A stretch of DNA of 64,000 nucleotides from Daucus carota subsp. sativus. Its lineage: Eukaryota; Streptophyta; Magnoliopsida; Apiales; Apiaceae. The notes under the pieces were generated by a model. That model was given only the letters and a program-made list of their open reading frames with translations, was not told where the DNA came from and ran no database searches. This document shows, one piece after another, positions 33,065 to 49,160 of the stretch (within the stretch, counting starts at the first letter, position 1; each line of letters begins with the position of its first letter). The position numbers and the translations under genes were made by a program. The stretch is taken from positions 48,635,364 through 48,699,363 of the forward strand of contig NC_030382.2 of NCBI RefSeq assembly GCF_001625215.2. The letters are read 5' to 3'.

Positions 33065-35898
33065 ACAGGGCATCTCTCCTCCCCGATGATCAACTTATAA
33101 TTCAAACTTTTCTTTTTGCACAAGGAACCTAAGAACATGCTGACATTGGCCTTTCGCCTCTGTAGTAGTTTTGCAATCAGATTTTCAATTGGATATACAT
33201 TTACCTCCTTTGTTAGAAATGAAAATGTATAACAAAATATTATCCTGCTGCAGAAGTAGATGTATATTGATAGAAAACTTACCATTTTAATAGCATTCCA
33301 AGAAATTATTATCTAGTTCCCTACATCCCTCAGTCGCTATCATATCTTCTTGCAGGTTTACAGCAGTAGAACTAGGGACTTGGACGGCGAACAATTGATG
33401 GAGCAGTTGCCTGCTTTACAGCAGCTTCTGTATCGTCTTGTTGGATGCCGGGTATTTTTTTGTTAGAAGTTGTTGCCTTTTATATTCTTTAATCGCTTCA
33501 CGCATAACCTGTTTTCCTTTTAATCTATGGAGGCTGTTTGGGTATGGGCAAGTTTCTGAGAACCAAATATTATCTCTTTTATTTTGCAGCCAGAAGGAGC
33601 AGCTGGAAGCAATTATGTAATACAGTATGCACTGGCTTTGGTATGTAAAGCAACATGGATGAACTAAAATGTAGTTTTTCAAGTAGGAGATGACCCTTGA
33701 TAATCATCTATATGTTTTAATTTTAGAAATAAGACTACATAGCCAGCTTATTTGTAATTTGGTAGCCGTCTATATAGTAGTATAAATATGTAAGACTATA
33801 TATTTTAATGAAAACAATGGGTATTTGTAATATGAAAATATTAAGTCAATGTCTGTAACTAATTAGTCTTGACATTGTGTATTTATATCTTGAAATCAAA
33901 CATTTGAGTATATATGGTCGTTTTTCAGGTACTTAAAGAGAGCTTCAAATTATACTGCTCAATAAATGATGGAATAATAAATCTTATCGATAAGGTGAAC
34001 TGATTTGGCTATATGTGAGATTCATTAATATGTATTTTGATGCAGTTATTGCTTTAACATAGTGCAACTTTCTCCTTGAATTCAGTTTTTTGAGATGCCA
34101 AGACATGAAGCCATGAAAGCTATGGATATTTATAAGAGGGCTGGTCAGCAGGTCATATATACATTAGAGAACTTTTCAAACGTCTTTGCTATTTAGTAAA
34201 TTTTTAAATTTGAAAATTGTGGTCTTTTTATATATATTTTAATTAATGTGTGATTATATCCTAAAAGCTTTAGGCTTGTGTATAATAAGCCATTCAACTG
34301 CAGGCTTCCACTCTCTCTGAGTTTTATGATGTTTGCAAAGGATTGGAACTTGCCAGAAATTTCCAGTTTCCAGTGTTGAGAGAGGTATGACACTGCAAGT
34401 GATATGTGCGCTGTAGCTATTATAGTCTTATTTTCTAATGAAGTTTGCTAAATATTTGCTTGCTTTCTTTGAAGCCTCCACAATCTTTTCTTTTAACTAT
34501 GGAGGAGTATATTAGAGAAGCACCAAGGATGGTCAGTGCTCCTAGAGAGACATTGGTGAGTCAATTTATGGTCCCAGCAATACTATGAACGCATGCTTTG
34601 CTACTTTCCATAATCTCTAATTCGTCACATTTAAACGTTACTTGATCTCGATTCTACCTAAGCAAGTGTCATTTGTTCATTAGGAATTTCCTGAGAGGCT
34701 TCAGTTGACATATAAACCTGAAGGAGATGCTTCGCCCTCAGAAGAGAAAAACATATCAACTGACGTGCCTACACCTATAAGTTTGGATATAGTACCTGTC
34801 TCAAATGTTGAAGATCCTGTTAATCCCCCCGCTCCTCCAGCTAATTTTGTTTCTGATGATCTTTTGGTGAACATCCTACTTTTTCCTTTGTTTTTAAATT
34901 TCATCCCAATTTTGAGTATCATTCAATTTCACACATATTATCTTCTTGTAATTTAACTTTTGTCCGTCGTGGTTTAGGGTTTAAATTCTCCTACGCCTAT
35001 TGCGTCAGCAATAGAGGAAAATAATGCTTTGGCTTTGGCGATAATCCCATCTGGTATATATTTGTCAAATAATATTTATACCTTTGTTATCTTTAGCTAC
35101 TTTTTGACCACTATCAGCTTCATGATATGATTTGCCAAGTCATGGTAGGAGTATACATATTTGATAGGTGTACATATTTGATAGGTGCAGGTGCCTCATC
35201 ATCTGATCCTTCACCTCTGCAAGCTAAAGATCTGGATCCAACAGGATGGGAACTTGCGTTGGTCAACACTCCTGGAAGCAACATATCTTCGGTTCAGGAT
35301 AGGCAACTGGTAGGCAATATATGTATCAGTATTCTTTCAGATTAATTTCAAATAATTACTTTCAGTTGAATAGTAAATGGCGAGCATCACTTGTTAATAT
35401 TGCATCTGTGTATTATACACTAGTTTAGTTCTCTTTGGAAATCAGTTTCTCTATTTTGTGTTAATTTTACATTAACATAGGGCTTACAAATGGTGAGCAT
35501 CATATGTTAATATTGCATCTGTGTATTTTACGTAACCCCAGGCTGGTGGTTTGGACACTCTCACGCTGAGCAGCTTGTATGATGAAGGGGCGTATAGAGC
35601 TTCTCAGCAGCCAGTATATGGAGCACCAGCCCCCAACCCGTTCGAAGGGCCTGATCCGTTTGCTTATTCAAACAACATAGCTCCTCCGCCTTCTGTTCAA
35701 ATGGGATCAGTGGCTCAATATCAAGACAATCCATTCGGTCCTTATCAGCAACCTTTTTATGCGCAACCCCAACACCAACCAAATTTAATGATGGCCCCAC
35801 AAAATCCGTTTGGTGATACAGGTTTTGGATCATTTCCAGTCAACAATGGTGCACACCCGCAGGCAAGTAATCCTTTTGGAAGCACAGGCCTGCTATGA
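30788..35898 (+). CDS. ANTH-domain clathrin assembly protein (PICALM1 type)
   Basis: Fifteen exons: 30788-30877, 30952-31021, 31158-31255, 32093-32231, 32379-32506, 33356-33451, 33590-33640, 33929-33994, 34086-34151, 34304-34384, 34475-34555, 34684-34866, 34978-35053, 35191-35309 and 35542-35898. All are GT-AG and join to 566 residues. It closely follows Arabidopsis At2g01600 (571 residues) and At1g14910. The ANTH domain spans ~1-290 and holds the phosphoinositide motif K38-x9-K48-x-R50-H51 ([14 protein letters not shown]). The C-terminal half is unstructured, with DPTGWELAL, a DPF motif and several NPF motifs (NPFEG, NPFGP, NPFGD, NPFGS) that bind clathrin adaptors and EH-domain proteins. 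These proteins act in clathrin-mediated endocytosis and R-SNARE (VAMP72) recycling. Introns carry microsatellites and a 17-bp tandem duplication at the exon 14 acceptor. Confidence 0.96.
31256..32092 (+). other. Long intron 3 of the PICALM-like gene
   Basis: 837-bp AT-rich intron; nothing else recognised. Confidence 0.8.
32251..32291. repeat. (CA)n microsatellite in PICALM-like intron 4
   Basis: About 20 CA units, 20 bp after the exon 4 donor. Confidence 0.95.
32507..33355 (+). other. Long intron 5 of the PICALM-like gene
   Basis: 849-bp intron with a C24 homopolymer run at 33027-33050 passing directly into (CA)n to ~33067. No other element recognised. Confidence 0.8.
35153..35190 (+). repeat. 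17-bp tandem duplication at PICALM-like exon 14 acceptor
   Basis: TACATATTTGATAGGTG occurs twice in a row, ending just before CAG at 35190. It leaves candidate AG acceptors at 35184 and 35190, six bases apart and both in frame; the upstream one would add two residues (Gly-Ala). Confidence 0.8.
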
Positions 35899-37102
35899 TG
35901 TTGTCTAGATATAAAAAGCAGATACATGAAGCCATGGAATTACTCTGGTTTGGTTAATTTTGATGTACATGAATGGTAGTGATAATTTGTGCATCTCTTG
36001 TGCTTGGAGCCATTTTTGTTAACTTGTAAAAGTTACTGACATGATAAGGATGCTAATGTTTATAGGTTACGTTATGAATCATATGAAGCTTTGTGCTAGG
36101 TTTCTGTAATCAGTTCCTCTTTGATCAATGTTTATCGAACTTTGAACGTTGCAGATTTGTGAATAAGAAGTTTGTTCTGTACTTGTGGTTGATTCTACGG
36201 GAGAGGAGAGCCGTCTGTAATAAATATTTATTGTTTGCCTGATAGATTTGTATTATTTTACAGCTACGAAAGTGTTGAAAATATGCGACACATCAGATTC
36301 TTCCTAATCTGGGAGGGGCCTATGCTTATGTTCCTGTTTTCACATGGCTTCACAGTCCGTCCTTGTGATACACATTCTTGAGATGAACTTGGCATTTATA
36401 CTTTTAATAATTTTAACAATTTTTTATGATTGATATAAAAATCCATAATTATAAACCGAAGTATATAAGTCTGAATTTATAACGCAAATGTAAACATCCA
36501 CCAAAAATAGAACCTAAAAATGTAGTCCAAGAAAGTGAAATAAATAATAATTAAATGAAATAATAAAAGAGACATAAATGATGAAGTCCAGCATCTTGCA
36601 TCCTTTACAGGTCCCCACACCTTACTTTGTAGTGTGGCCCGCAAACTCATAATTTTGGTACGCAGGACCCACCGTTTGATTAATGAGAAGAAAAAGAGAG
36701 TGGGAAGAGCGTTTATGCAAAAAAAAATTCAGAAAAATAAAAAAGCGTGTTTTCGGATCCAAAGATTTATCTTTAATAACAACCCTTTACTAAACTTCCG
36801 CCGGAGACCTCCTGTCACATCCGTTGAGAAATTCTTTAAGCATTTTATAGCCAATTCATTTCTTAATTATGGTTTTCTAAACTTTAAATTAAACAAAAAA
36901 ACATAACATCCAACTTAAATACAAATGCTTTTCCCGTATGTAATTATAATTTTGGTCTCTCATCAAATTAAATAAACACAACTAAAATTATTATTTTTTT
37001 TTAAAAAATACATTATTATCATATATTAAGTTATTAACACATTTAACGGCATTAAACACCTGGATATAATCATATAACTAGCCCAGACCATCTTCTTCCT
37101 CA
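35899..37102. other. 3' UTR and intergenic before the MyoB gene
   Basis: The 3' UTR of the PICALM-like gene is probably the first ~300-350 bp (AATAAATATTTATTG near 36219). The rest is AT-rich intergenic and promoter sequence. The plus-strand frame at 36634-36906 is Lys/Phe-rich and has no domain. Confidence 0.5.
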
Positions 37103-37109
37103 TATAAAA
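37103..37109 (+). promoter_or_regulatory. TATA box of the MyoB gene
   Basis: TATAAAA ~125 bp before the start codon, followed by a CT-rich leader (37160-37200). Confidence 0.5.
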
Positions 37110-37233
37110 CGCATACCATATTTGCTTCTTTTTATTTCTCCCACGACACAATTTCTGATCACCATAACATATCTCTTTCTTTATCTCTCCTCTCTGTTTG
37201 TACATATACACTAGAGAAAGCAGAGCATCAAAG

Positions 37234-40200
37234 ATGGGCACCAACACATTTGCAAGCATGTTGAATAGAAACACAAACAAATTCACACTTATTCTTGTCT
37301 ATGCACTTCTTGAATGGACTTTAATAGCTCTCCTCCTTCTCAATTCTCTCCTTTCTTATCTCATTGTCAAATTTGCTATTTATTTTGGTCTAAAACCACC
37401 TTGTTTTTGGTGCTCAAGATTTGATCATTTTCTTCAACCTGAAAAAGGTAACAACTTTAACAGAGATCTTTTGTGTGAAGCTCATGCTAATGAGGTTTCT
37501 GTATTGGGTTACTGTAGAAATCATCAAAAGTTGGTGGCCTGTCAGAATATGTGTGAGGATTGCTCATCTTCAAGGCCAGTTTTTCATGGGGTTTCCAAGA
37601 ATTTAAATGTGTTTTCTTGGGTTGAAGAGATTGAGATGATTCATGATGATGCAGAAAAGGTGTTTGATGATGGGGTTTTGAGTTTCAAGTGCTCTTGCTG
37701 TGATGTGAGTTTGGAAAAGCAGCTTAATTCTCCTCATATTTTGGATTTGGAGTGTACTAAAAAAGAGAATTTGATGCCTGATGAAGAAGGAAATGATAGT
37801 GTTACCAAAAGAGATGATTTTTCGGATGGGAGTGGATCGGATATCTTGGTTGATCATTTTGAAGATGATCAAGGGGTTAAAGGCAAGAATGAGGAGCATA
37901 TGATATTTGCTTTTGATGGAGGTTACAGTTTGATTGAAGGAAAAGACGATGACTCGGATTCCTCTGTGTCTGTGTCCAAATTTGGATTAGAGGAACTGAA
38001 AGGAGGGGATGATGATGAAGTTGAAATGCTTTTGCAAGAAGAAAGTGATTTTTTTGAGGAGCAAGATTTAAGTAAGGTAATGGAAGATCTAATTTCTGAT
38101 GAGATTATGAGCCAAGCTTGTCGCAAAGAAAATGTGTCTATGAAAATTCACCCTGAGCATCTGGAGTTTTTTATAGACTTCAGCGGTCATGAGTTGGTTC
38201 CGGTTGAATTAATAGATTTGAACACCGAGGAAAATGAATTAATTAAGGCCGTGGAAAATCAGAAATATAGTGAGTTTCATGAAGAAGATGGTTCTAAATG
38301 TGAAGTTGTGGCACGAGTTGAAGCATCAGTGGCAGAGGAAACCAAGTTTGCCGTGTTTGAATCCATGGAAATGAAAGAGACTGAGAATTCTCTGGTTTTT
38401 TATGCAAAAGAAAACTATTCAGAAAATCAAAATGTTGATAGATCAGCTGTGATGGAAGAGACTGGAAATTCAATGCTTTTTCATGCTAAATTAACTTCTC
38501 CAAAATACGGAAGTGATGATAGATTCATGGACTTTGAAGAGACCGGGAATTCTCTGGTGTTTCATGCTGAAAAAAGTTATTCAGATGATAATATTACTCT
38601 AGCAACCCGAAACTCATTTCAGGATATCATTAATCTTCAAGGCATTTTAACAATTGAGGGGCTAGATTTGGAGTCCAGTTATACTCCCACAGGTAACTTT
38701 ATTGTTTGGTGTTTGTTTAATATTTCATTTGTTTCTCTGCTGAGCTTATCAAATGGATATACATTGTTCTATGCTATGTAGATTGCGAGAAAGGGTCTCA
38801 TGTGCAGAGCAAAGAAAGTGAGCTCGATAATTTTGTTGGGGCAGAAATTTCAGCCCCAGATGCTGAAGACATAGTGTCATATGTTCAAACAGGTAATTAG
38901 ACTGTCAACTTCTAATGTGCAAATATCATGTACATTTTGTTGAGTGAAATTACATAGGGTAAGGTGTTATTTTAATTTATATGTAAATGATGCAAATAAA
39001 CAGTTACCGAAGAAGAATCTCATATTATAGTCAATGAGACTGAAGTAGAAGTCTCCATAGGGACAGAGATTCCAGATCTGGAGTCAGCAGATGAGACTCA
39101 AGCTCAAGATACCATATGTTTTACTGAAGAACCTTCTAAAAGGTCTGCTAATTTTCATGGAACTGAACATGAACATGGTAAGCTTATCCTCTTTTTTTTT
39201 TGGTCTAGAACTGTCATGGTTGATTAGATTTTGTTTTAACCCATCATCTTAATCGTTCTAGGCATGGAGATCAAACTGCAACAGGAAGAAACACTTAGAT
39301 TGGGGAATCTAGCTATCGAAATAAGTGAAAACATGACAGCTAATCAACTCTCTGTAAGCACAGAGAGCAATGGGACAGATGAAGAGAAAATTTGTGATAC
39401 ACCAACTTCATTGGACAGTTTTCATCATTTACACAAGAAGTTGCTACTACATGATGGAAAGGAATCCGGAACTGAAGAATCATTAGATGGAAGTGCCACT
39501 GATTTTGAAAGTGGTGATGGTGTAATGACTGTCGAGTGTTTAACTTCAGCACTAAGGGCTGAAAAGAAGGCTTTACATGTGGTATATGCAGAACTGGAAG
39601 AGGAGAGAAGTGCTTCTGCAGTAGCTGCAAACCAGACAATGGCAATGATAAACAGACTTCAAGAGGAGAAGGCAGCTATGCAAATGGAGGCCTTACAATA
39701 TCAAAGAATGATGGAAGAGCAATCAGAGTATGATCAAGAAGCACTGCAACTCTTGAATGAGCTTATGTTAAAGAGGGAAAGAGAAAAACAACAACTAGAA
39801 AGAGAGTTGGATCTGTACCAGAAGAAGGTAATGGATTATGAGGCCAAAGAGAAGATGAGAATGTTGAAAAGAAGTAAGGATGGCAGTGCAAGAAGTGGAT
39901 TTTCCTCCACTTCTTTTAGCAATGGGGAGGATAGTGATGGTATATCTATGGATTTGAATCATGAAGTCAAGGAAGAAGATGGATTTTATAGTCATCAAGT
40001 CAGCGAAAATCACAATACACCTATTGATGCAGTTCAACATTTGGGGGATTCCTTTGGTGAATTTGAGGAAGAGAGGATGTTGATTTTGGAGCAACTAAAG
40101 GTTTTAGAAGATAAGCTTTTTACCTTAAGTGAAGATGAGCATCGGTACGAAGATGTAAGGCCAATTAAAGATTTTGTGCACATCAGTGGTAATCATTTGG

Positions 40201-40631
40201 ATGAGAATTCTGATTCCAGTGGTGAAGAATTGAATGGATTGGCAAATGGTTGTTCAAAACCAACAAACGGAATACATCATCAAGAGGGAAGATTTATGGG
40301 TGCAAATGCTAAAAGACTTCTTCCTCTTTTCGATGCAATTGCTGCAGAAAATGCAAATGGGGAACTGAGTGGTGATGAAAATGTATTTGAATCGGTTGTC
40401 ACAAGATTCGAATTAGAAGAGAGGAGGGTTGCCATTGAAGAGGAAGTGGATCAACTTTATGCCAGGATGCATGCTCTTGAGACAGATAAAGAGTTCCTAA
40501 AGCATTGCCTCAGCTCTTTGAAGAAAGGTGACAAGGGTATGGACCTGCTTCAGGAAATTTTACAACACCTGCGCGATTTGAGGAACATGGAGCTACGCGT
40601 TAAGGATCTCTCTGATGGCACTCTAGTATGA
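37234..40631 (+). CDS. Myosin-binding protein (MyoB, GTD-binding domain)
   Basis: Four exons: 37234-38692, 38782-38892, 39004-39177 and 39262-40631. They join in phase to 1037 residues, within the range of the Arabidopsis MyoB1-3 proteins. MyoB proteins are membrane-anchored receptors for class XI myosins on motile vesicles and drive cytoplasmic streaming. Visible parts: a long hydrophobic N-terminal segment (~18-53, FTLILVYALLEW to FAIYFGL), then the conserved Cys block PPCFWCSRFDHF with further Cys pairs to ~185 (C-x-C-x-x-C). A long acidic middle region follows, with three copies of an ETGNSLVFHA-type motif. The GTD-binding coiled coil (DUF593) lies at ~670-790, from TVECLTSALRAEKKAL to REREKQQLERELDLY. 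A second coiled coil is near the end (ELEERRVAIEEEVDQL). The start at 37234 is preferred over an in-frame non-ATG extension because MGTNTFASML fits the family. Confidence 0.95.
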
Positions 40632-42759
40632 CATTCTTCATGAACTCTTATGTCCCAGAAGACACTTGGTAATATTTTTATGACCATTGATCAGTTTAAT
40701 TAGTACTCAATAATGTTTCGGTATAATTTATCATGGCTATCTTTAACTGAATATCTTGATATGTCTGTCATCAATTTGCAGAGTTCATTCTCAAAGTAAA
40801 ATGTAAGAAAAGGTCCGGAAGCCCAACATATTAGTTGAGAATTCTTCCAAAATGGATCGGAACCTTCCAAAATGGAGATGGGATCTCTTCCATTGTCTTG
40901 TACACTGTTGACAAGAAAACCAAGCATCTATGCTTTGGTTTCATGTTACTTGTTTGTTCTTTAGTAACCAAAATTTTGTGGATTGTTCTGTTCATCTCTC
41001 CTTTTGAGGAAAAGGATGGTGATGATTGTATGTGTGTGTAGGCTAGTGATAATGAAGCTCCACTCTGTCATTTTGTACATGTTTTGAGACTTGAGAGAAG
41101 AATCCTGGCTAGTGATAATGCTGGTGGATACAGCAAAGGTTCCTCCAGTGCCAGGTAACATAGTGTTAGTTACTTTTAATTATTATTATTATTATTATTG
41201 CTAAAATATTTAATAAGATTAGTTGTTATATCGGAAAGCTAAGATTAAATATCATCTTTGATTTTATTTGAATCTTCTGGAGGGGGGAAAATAGAGCAGC
41301 AAGCCACTTCATTCTTTAGCCTTGGCATAATTTAGTTAGTCAAACTAATTATTTCTTAGTTGGCATTAAAGTTGGTTAAGGTGCATCTAAACAGGGATCT
41401 GTTTGTAAACTATAAATATAAAGTGAGTGTTTCTCTACATGCGGCTGAAAAGTCATCATATTTCATTCTTTTCTCTGTGTTTGTCTATATGAGTATAAAA
41501 ATAATATATCATTTATGTGTGTATTATAATATACTTCTGCCGAGAAAAAGGGATATTTAAGATAAACTTAGTGGTGGATTTTGCTTTAAGCGTAAACAAA
41601 AGTATTGGTATGGACCATTAAGCATATGAGACTTGTAAATATGTTTGTTTTACAGCTAGTAGGTTGGATTAAGACTTGTCATGATTACATAGTTAGGACT
41701 TGGCCCTAATAATCATTTTATTTTGTGCACAAATGCACCAAGCCGAAAGGCAGCTTGGTTCTCCTTAAACTACAAATACTTTGCGGTTTCAGATTATTTA
41801 ATTAGTGATGCTACTGACTACTCTATTATCAAAAATGGACTCCCATATCCTTTTATGTACACAAAACTCATATTAATATTTGGACTTCTGCAATTATATT
41901 CTATAAATGTGTTTGTTTTTGACAATTATATAAATACGTTTACTGAGAGGATTGTAAAAAGTATTATTGTGTATTTTAAAATATTTTATTTGTTTTGACA
42001 TATAACTGATTTTGTAAAAAAATAAATATTAGAATTTGGTCGGGACAAACTCCCGAATTATTAACTATAAAATTCTGAAACATAATACGAGCTAAATAAA
42101 TAACTATTTTGTTTTCATATCACTTAACATATAAAATATTCAAAATTTTTAATTTAAAAAATATTAAAACGACATTTCCCCTAATCCAACCTACATGACA
42201 TTTCCCCTGATCCTAAGCGTGAAACTGATAGTAAGGCAATTGAGATTAAGCACATACTCTAGCGCACCTTTATATTACGTCAATTCATATCGGAGAAATG
42301 AATGCGTTCAAAATATAAACAATTTATTGCTGTGAAAGTAGAGCTTTATTCACCATCTTTGAATCGGTTCCGGTCTTTTAAATCCCAAAATATTGTATAA
42401 ATTTTTAAGAAAAAATCTATAAAAAACCCTGTCAAAATCAAAAAAATATTAAAAGAAAACACATGAACATTTAAAAAGAATGACATAACTAACAATTTTG
42501 ATAATAAAATTTTCTTCAAATTATTCTTATTTTATTAGACTCTTAGCAATCTACAATCATATATGACTTGCGTATTTTCTCTTGACGATGCTTCTTCTAA
42601 TTGCGCTAAATTAAATAGTGACAAAGGGATAGTCGGAATTTTTTCAAAATTGACTGGACTTTAAAAATAGTAAAATAGTGTCTGGAATTTAGATACATTT
42701 TTTCATAAAATGCCGTCCGACAACCGCCGTTAATATAACTACGTTAACTCTTAAAAGTT
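40632..42759. other. 3' UTR and intergenic, no gene seen
   Basis: The first ~550 bp includes the MyoB 3' UTR, possibly with a spliced part. The motif GGCTAGTGATAATG occurs twice (~41041 and ~41108). The rest is AT-rich. Short frames at 41360-41998 have no domain. Confidence 0.45.
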
Positions 42760-43275
42760 AAGAATAAATGACAATGAGGTGGTTGGAATTTTCAAAAGTT
42801 ACAAAATCGTGGCTAGGTTTTTAAAAATAACAGAATAGCGGAACAATTTTTTCTTTTTGCAATTTTCAAAAACTCCACCCACGCCCTTGTCATTTATTCT
42901 TAGGCCGTGTTTGGAAATTAGCGGTTTCAAAAAAAATGAGAGGTTTGGGGTGAGTTAGAGTTTGACCATTTCAATCCGCTAATCACAGTGTTTGATCGTT
43001 AGCGGATTGAAATAGAGGTTTTGGCATAAAAAGCTAATTTTCAAAAAGTTAGTTTGAGGAGTTTTTTGGGTTAGCGGTTTTGGTATGTGCCATAAAAAAA
43101 ATTAATGAAACAGCTATTTATCAAACAGTTTTACACGAAACCGCTAATCTAATCCGCTGGTCAAAATATCTATTTCAATCAGCTAGTCAAAACATTTAAT
43201 TCAATCCGCTAACAACTAACCGCTAACTGCTAATCCCCAAACAGGGTCTTAATTTTTTTGAATTAACGGATCTAC
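42725..43275. repeat. Older inverted-repeat element split by a Tourist insertion
   Basis: TTAAGAATAAATGACAA (~42759) is repeated in inverted form at 42887-42902. If the Tourist element 42903-43248 is set aside, the right arm continues into AATTAACGG (43260-43268), matching CCGTTAAT (42727-42734) on the left. This suggests an older foldback element of unknown family into which the Tourist element landed. Confidence 0.5.
42903..43248. mobile_element. Tourist-like (PIF/Harbinger) MITE, 346 bp
   Basis: Perfect TTA target duplication (42900-42902, 43249-43251). Ends GGCCGTGTTTGG and inverted GACCCTGTTTGG are followed on both sides by ATTAGCGG/ATTAGCAG. Interior subrepeats of CAATCCGCTA type occur in both orientations. 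Same family as 63543-63868. Confidence 0.88.
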
Positions 43276-43897
43276 GTTTTGGTGTTACTATATTTTAATA
43301 TAATATAAAGATATTTTTCTTCCAAATTATCTACAATATCAAATATAATATTTATCATTCTGACTCATTTTAAAAATTTCTATTATTTTCAGTTTCATTT
43401 TTAAACATATGATTCAAATATCTTAAAATTATGTGACTTCACATAAAATGTCTTAAAAATAATTTTCGAAGTTGTGTCTTTGTTGCATAATTGTAATTTT
43501 GTTCGCAATGCGAATTAATCTAAAAACAAATTAAAAGGAAAGAGCCTTACAAAAAAAAAAAAGGAAAGAGATAAAATAACAGTTATATTTTAAATTCAAG
43601 AAATCATTTTTTTTTGAAAAAATCCCAATTGTAAGACAGGAAAATTATTTTTACGTAGATAAAATACGCGCAAGCTTGAACTAGCTCCCTCACGAGTCTT
43701 ACCCCTGGTCAACACGCTTTATTCATATCCGAGTTCTATAGCCATCTTCTTCATTTAGACGTAAACAAAAGTTATAAAATCATCACGGGGAGATATAAAT
43801 TGTTGGTGTTCTAAATTATACGATAAATCCAACAATTCTTTAACAAAGTTACAAAAAGCATTCAACATATTATTCTGATGGGCTCTGGAAATTAAGC
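43252..43897 (+). promoter_or_regulatory. Upstream region of the kinase gene
   Basis: AT-rich, with A-runs near 43550-43562. No TATA box could be singled out. An ATG at 43879 opens a five-codon upstream frame (M-G-S-G-N-stop) just before the main start at 43898. Confidence 0.4.
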
Positions 43898-47295
<3,398 letters not shown>

Positions 47296-48346
47296 GATCA
47301 TCTATTGAAATTTTATTTTATTCTTTGTGTAAATTATGTATCTATGTTATTGCAATGCAAATTTTCGGCAAAAATGACTTGCTAGTATTTGTAGAGGCCA
47401 GTTCTTGCAATCCTATGCATCACAGGAAATAGAACAATAATTTAACAGCTTTCATTATGGACAGTAGAGGTATATAATAGAATTTTAGTTTCGAGATGAA
47501 GGAAGAAAAAGAAAAATCTGAGGAAACTTTCCCTGGGCGCTGAACATTGTTCGGTCACTTATGGCTTTTTACATACAAATTTTTACATACAAATTTAGAC
47601 CTTTTGACAACATACCTAGAATTAATAATTTTAAATTTTGCCATAACCAGAGATTGGTATCAGATTGGTATCACTTGAGTCGAATCTTCTCCATATAAAA
47701 AATCCTTTAATTCATCTATCCCTTTTTACATGGGTTTTTTAAGGAAAAAATTTATCTCAAAACAATTGTCTTTTATTTTTAAATTTATTTTAAATATTTT
47801 CTAAATATAAATGTCTTTCAGATATGATTTCTAAAATTTTACCAATATACATGTGCAAGCATTCAATTTAATTCACGCAATTATTTAAAATCAACAAACA
47901 AGCAAAAAATTCAACAATAACACATTTCTTTAAGATACCTAATATCTTTTAAAAAAGGTATATAAAGAAACTGAAAATATATTTTATAAGAAAAATAGCA
48001 GTTAGACGAATGTAACAATATTTAGGATCAAATTGAGGAAAAAAATATTTTTATCTCAATGGGCCCACAAGTTAGCCTAACAAACTTCTATATTATAGTC
48101 CCCCGTCAATTTACAAGTCCCTTATGAAAAAGAAATTATCTCCAAATACTTGTTTCTCAGCATTTTCAAAATAATGTTTTAAATGATTTTTCTTGAAATG
48201 CTCTTAAAACACAATTTCTAGTATTTGACGAGTAGATTTATACTCACAACACATTTTAATTTGGTGCAACTATCAAGATTTGACAAGAAAATTAAATACC
48301 CAATTAACATTTTCTTAGGATGCGCAATTTTTTCAAAAGAGACTTA
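47296..48346. other. 3' UTR and intergenic
   Basis: Kinase 3' UTR at the start, then AT-rich intergenic sequence with no gene. TTTTTACATACAAATTT-type sequence is locally duplicated near 47568-47596. Confidence 0.5.
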
Positions 48347-48637
48347 GGGGCCGTTTGGCGGGGCTTAAAAGAAGTGACTTATTGCTTAAAATAAAGAAGT
48401 GGATTATAAGTGAAAAGTTGGTTTGAACTTATAAGTTATTAAAAATGTTTGGATACCCGTGACTTATTTTGTTATAATAAGCTACAAACCCAAAAAAAGC
48501 TAGGTTTCCTAACTTTTTTTTTTGAGACTTTTAAGTCTCATTTTAAGCACTTCTCTTAACTTGCCAAACAGTCCATAAATAAGTTGAAGCTGCTTCTTTT
48601 CCAAATAAATCATAAGCTTAGGTTGCCAAACACCCAC
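48347..48637. mobile_element. Tourist-like (PIF/Harbinger) MITE, 291 bp
   Basis: Perfect TTA target duplication (48344-48346, 48638-48640). Left end GGGGCCGTTTGGC and inverted right end GTGGGTGTTTGGC, with AAGAAGTGACTTATTGCTTAA inside, as in the 10120 copy. Confidence 0.88.
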
Positions 48638-48640
48638 TTA

Positions 48641-49160
48641 TAAATTAAGACAGAGGGAATACTATTTAATTTTAGTTTAGAGATATGAAGTTATCCATCA
48701 TTCTTATAACCTCACTCTCGTCTGATTGTTTATATTAGAGTATATGTATTTAAATTTTTTTATAAAATATAATTTTATAAATTATATTAATTCTTTTTAT
48801 GAATAAAAATTTATATTTAAATTTTTTTACAAAAATAATATCTCTTAAAATATTTTTTATATACACTTCAAAATATTTGTCAAGTAATATAAAAATTGTA
48901 AAGAAATGGATAAGATGAAAGGATGTAGAAATGAAATAGAGCAAAACTAAAATAAAATATAACAACAAATATTAGTATATCCTGACAAAAATTTTTTATT
49001 TAGATGGAAGATAAGTATTAATAGAGATTTTTTGTGCTAAAAAAAGTCATCATTATAATGAAATTAGAATTAGTAAAAGTATAAAACTAATTAGAATTAG
49101 TAAAAATATAAAACTAATTTAAATTCATAAATTAAAACTTGGTCTGGACTCTGGCATACG
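48641..49160. other. Intergenic, AT-rich
   Basis: No gene. A GACAGAGGGAATA string near 48649 resembles a decayed Stowaway right end, but the partner end was not found. Confidence 0.5.

Noticed and set aside
36634-36906. Basic Lys/Phe-rich plus-strand frame
   Set aside because: Low complexity, no homologous pattern, and it lies in the AT-rich upstream region of the MyoB gene.
48645-48662. GACAGAGGGAATA as a Stowaway right end
   Set aside because: No corresponding left end was found and the match is degenerate.
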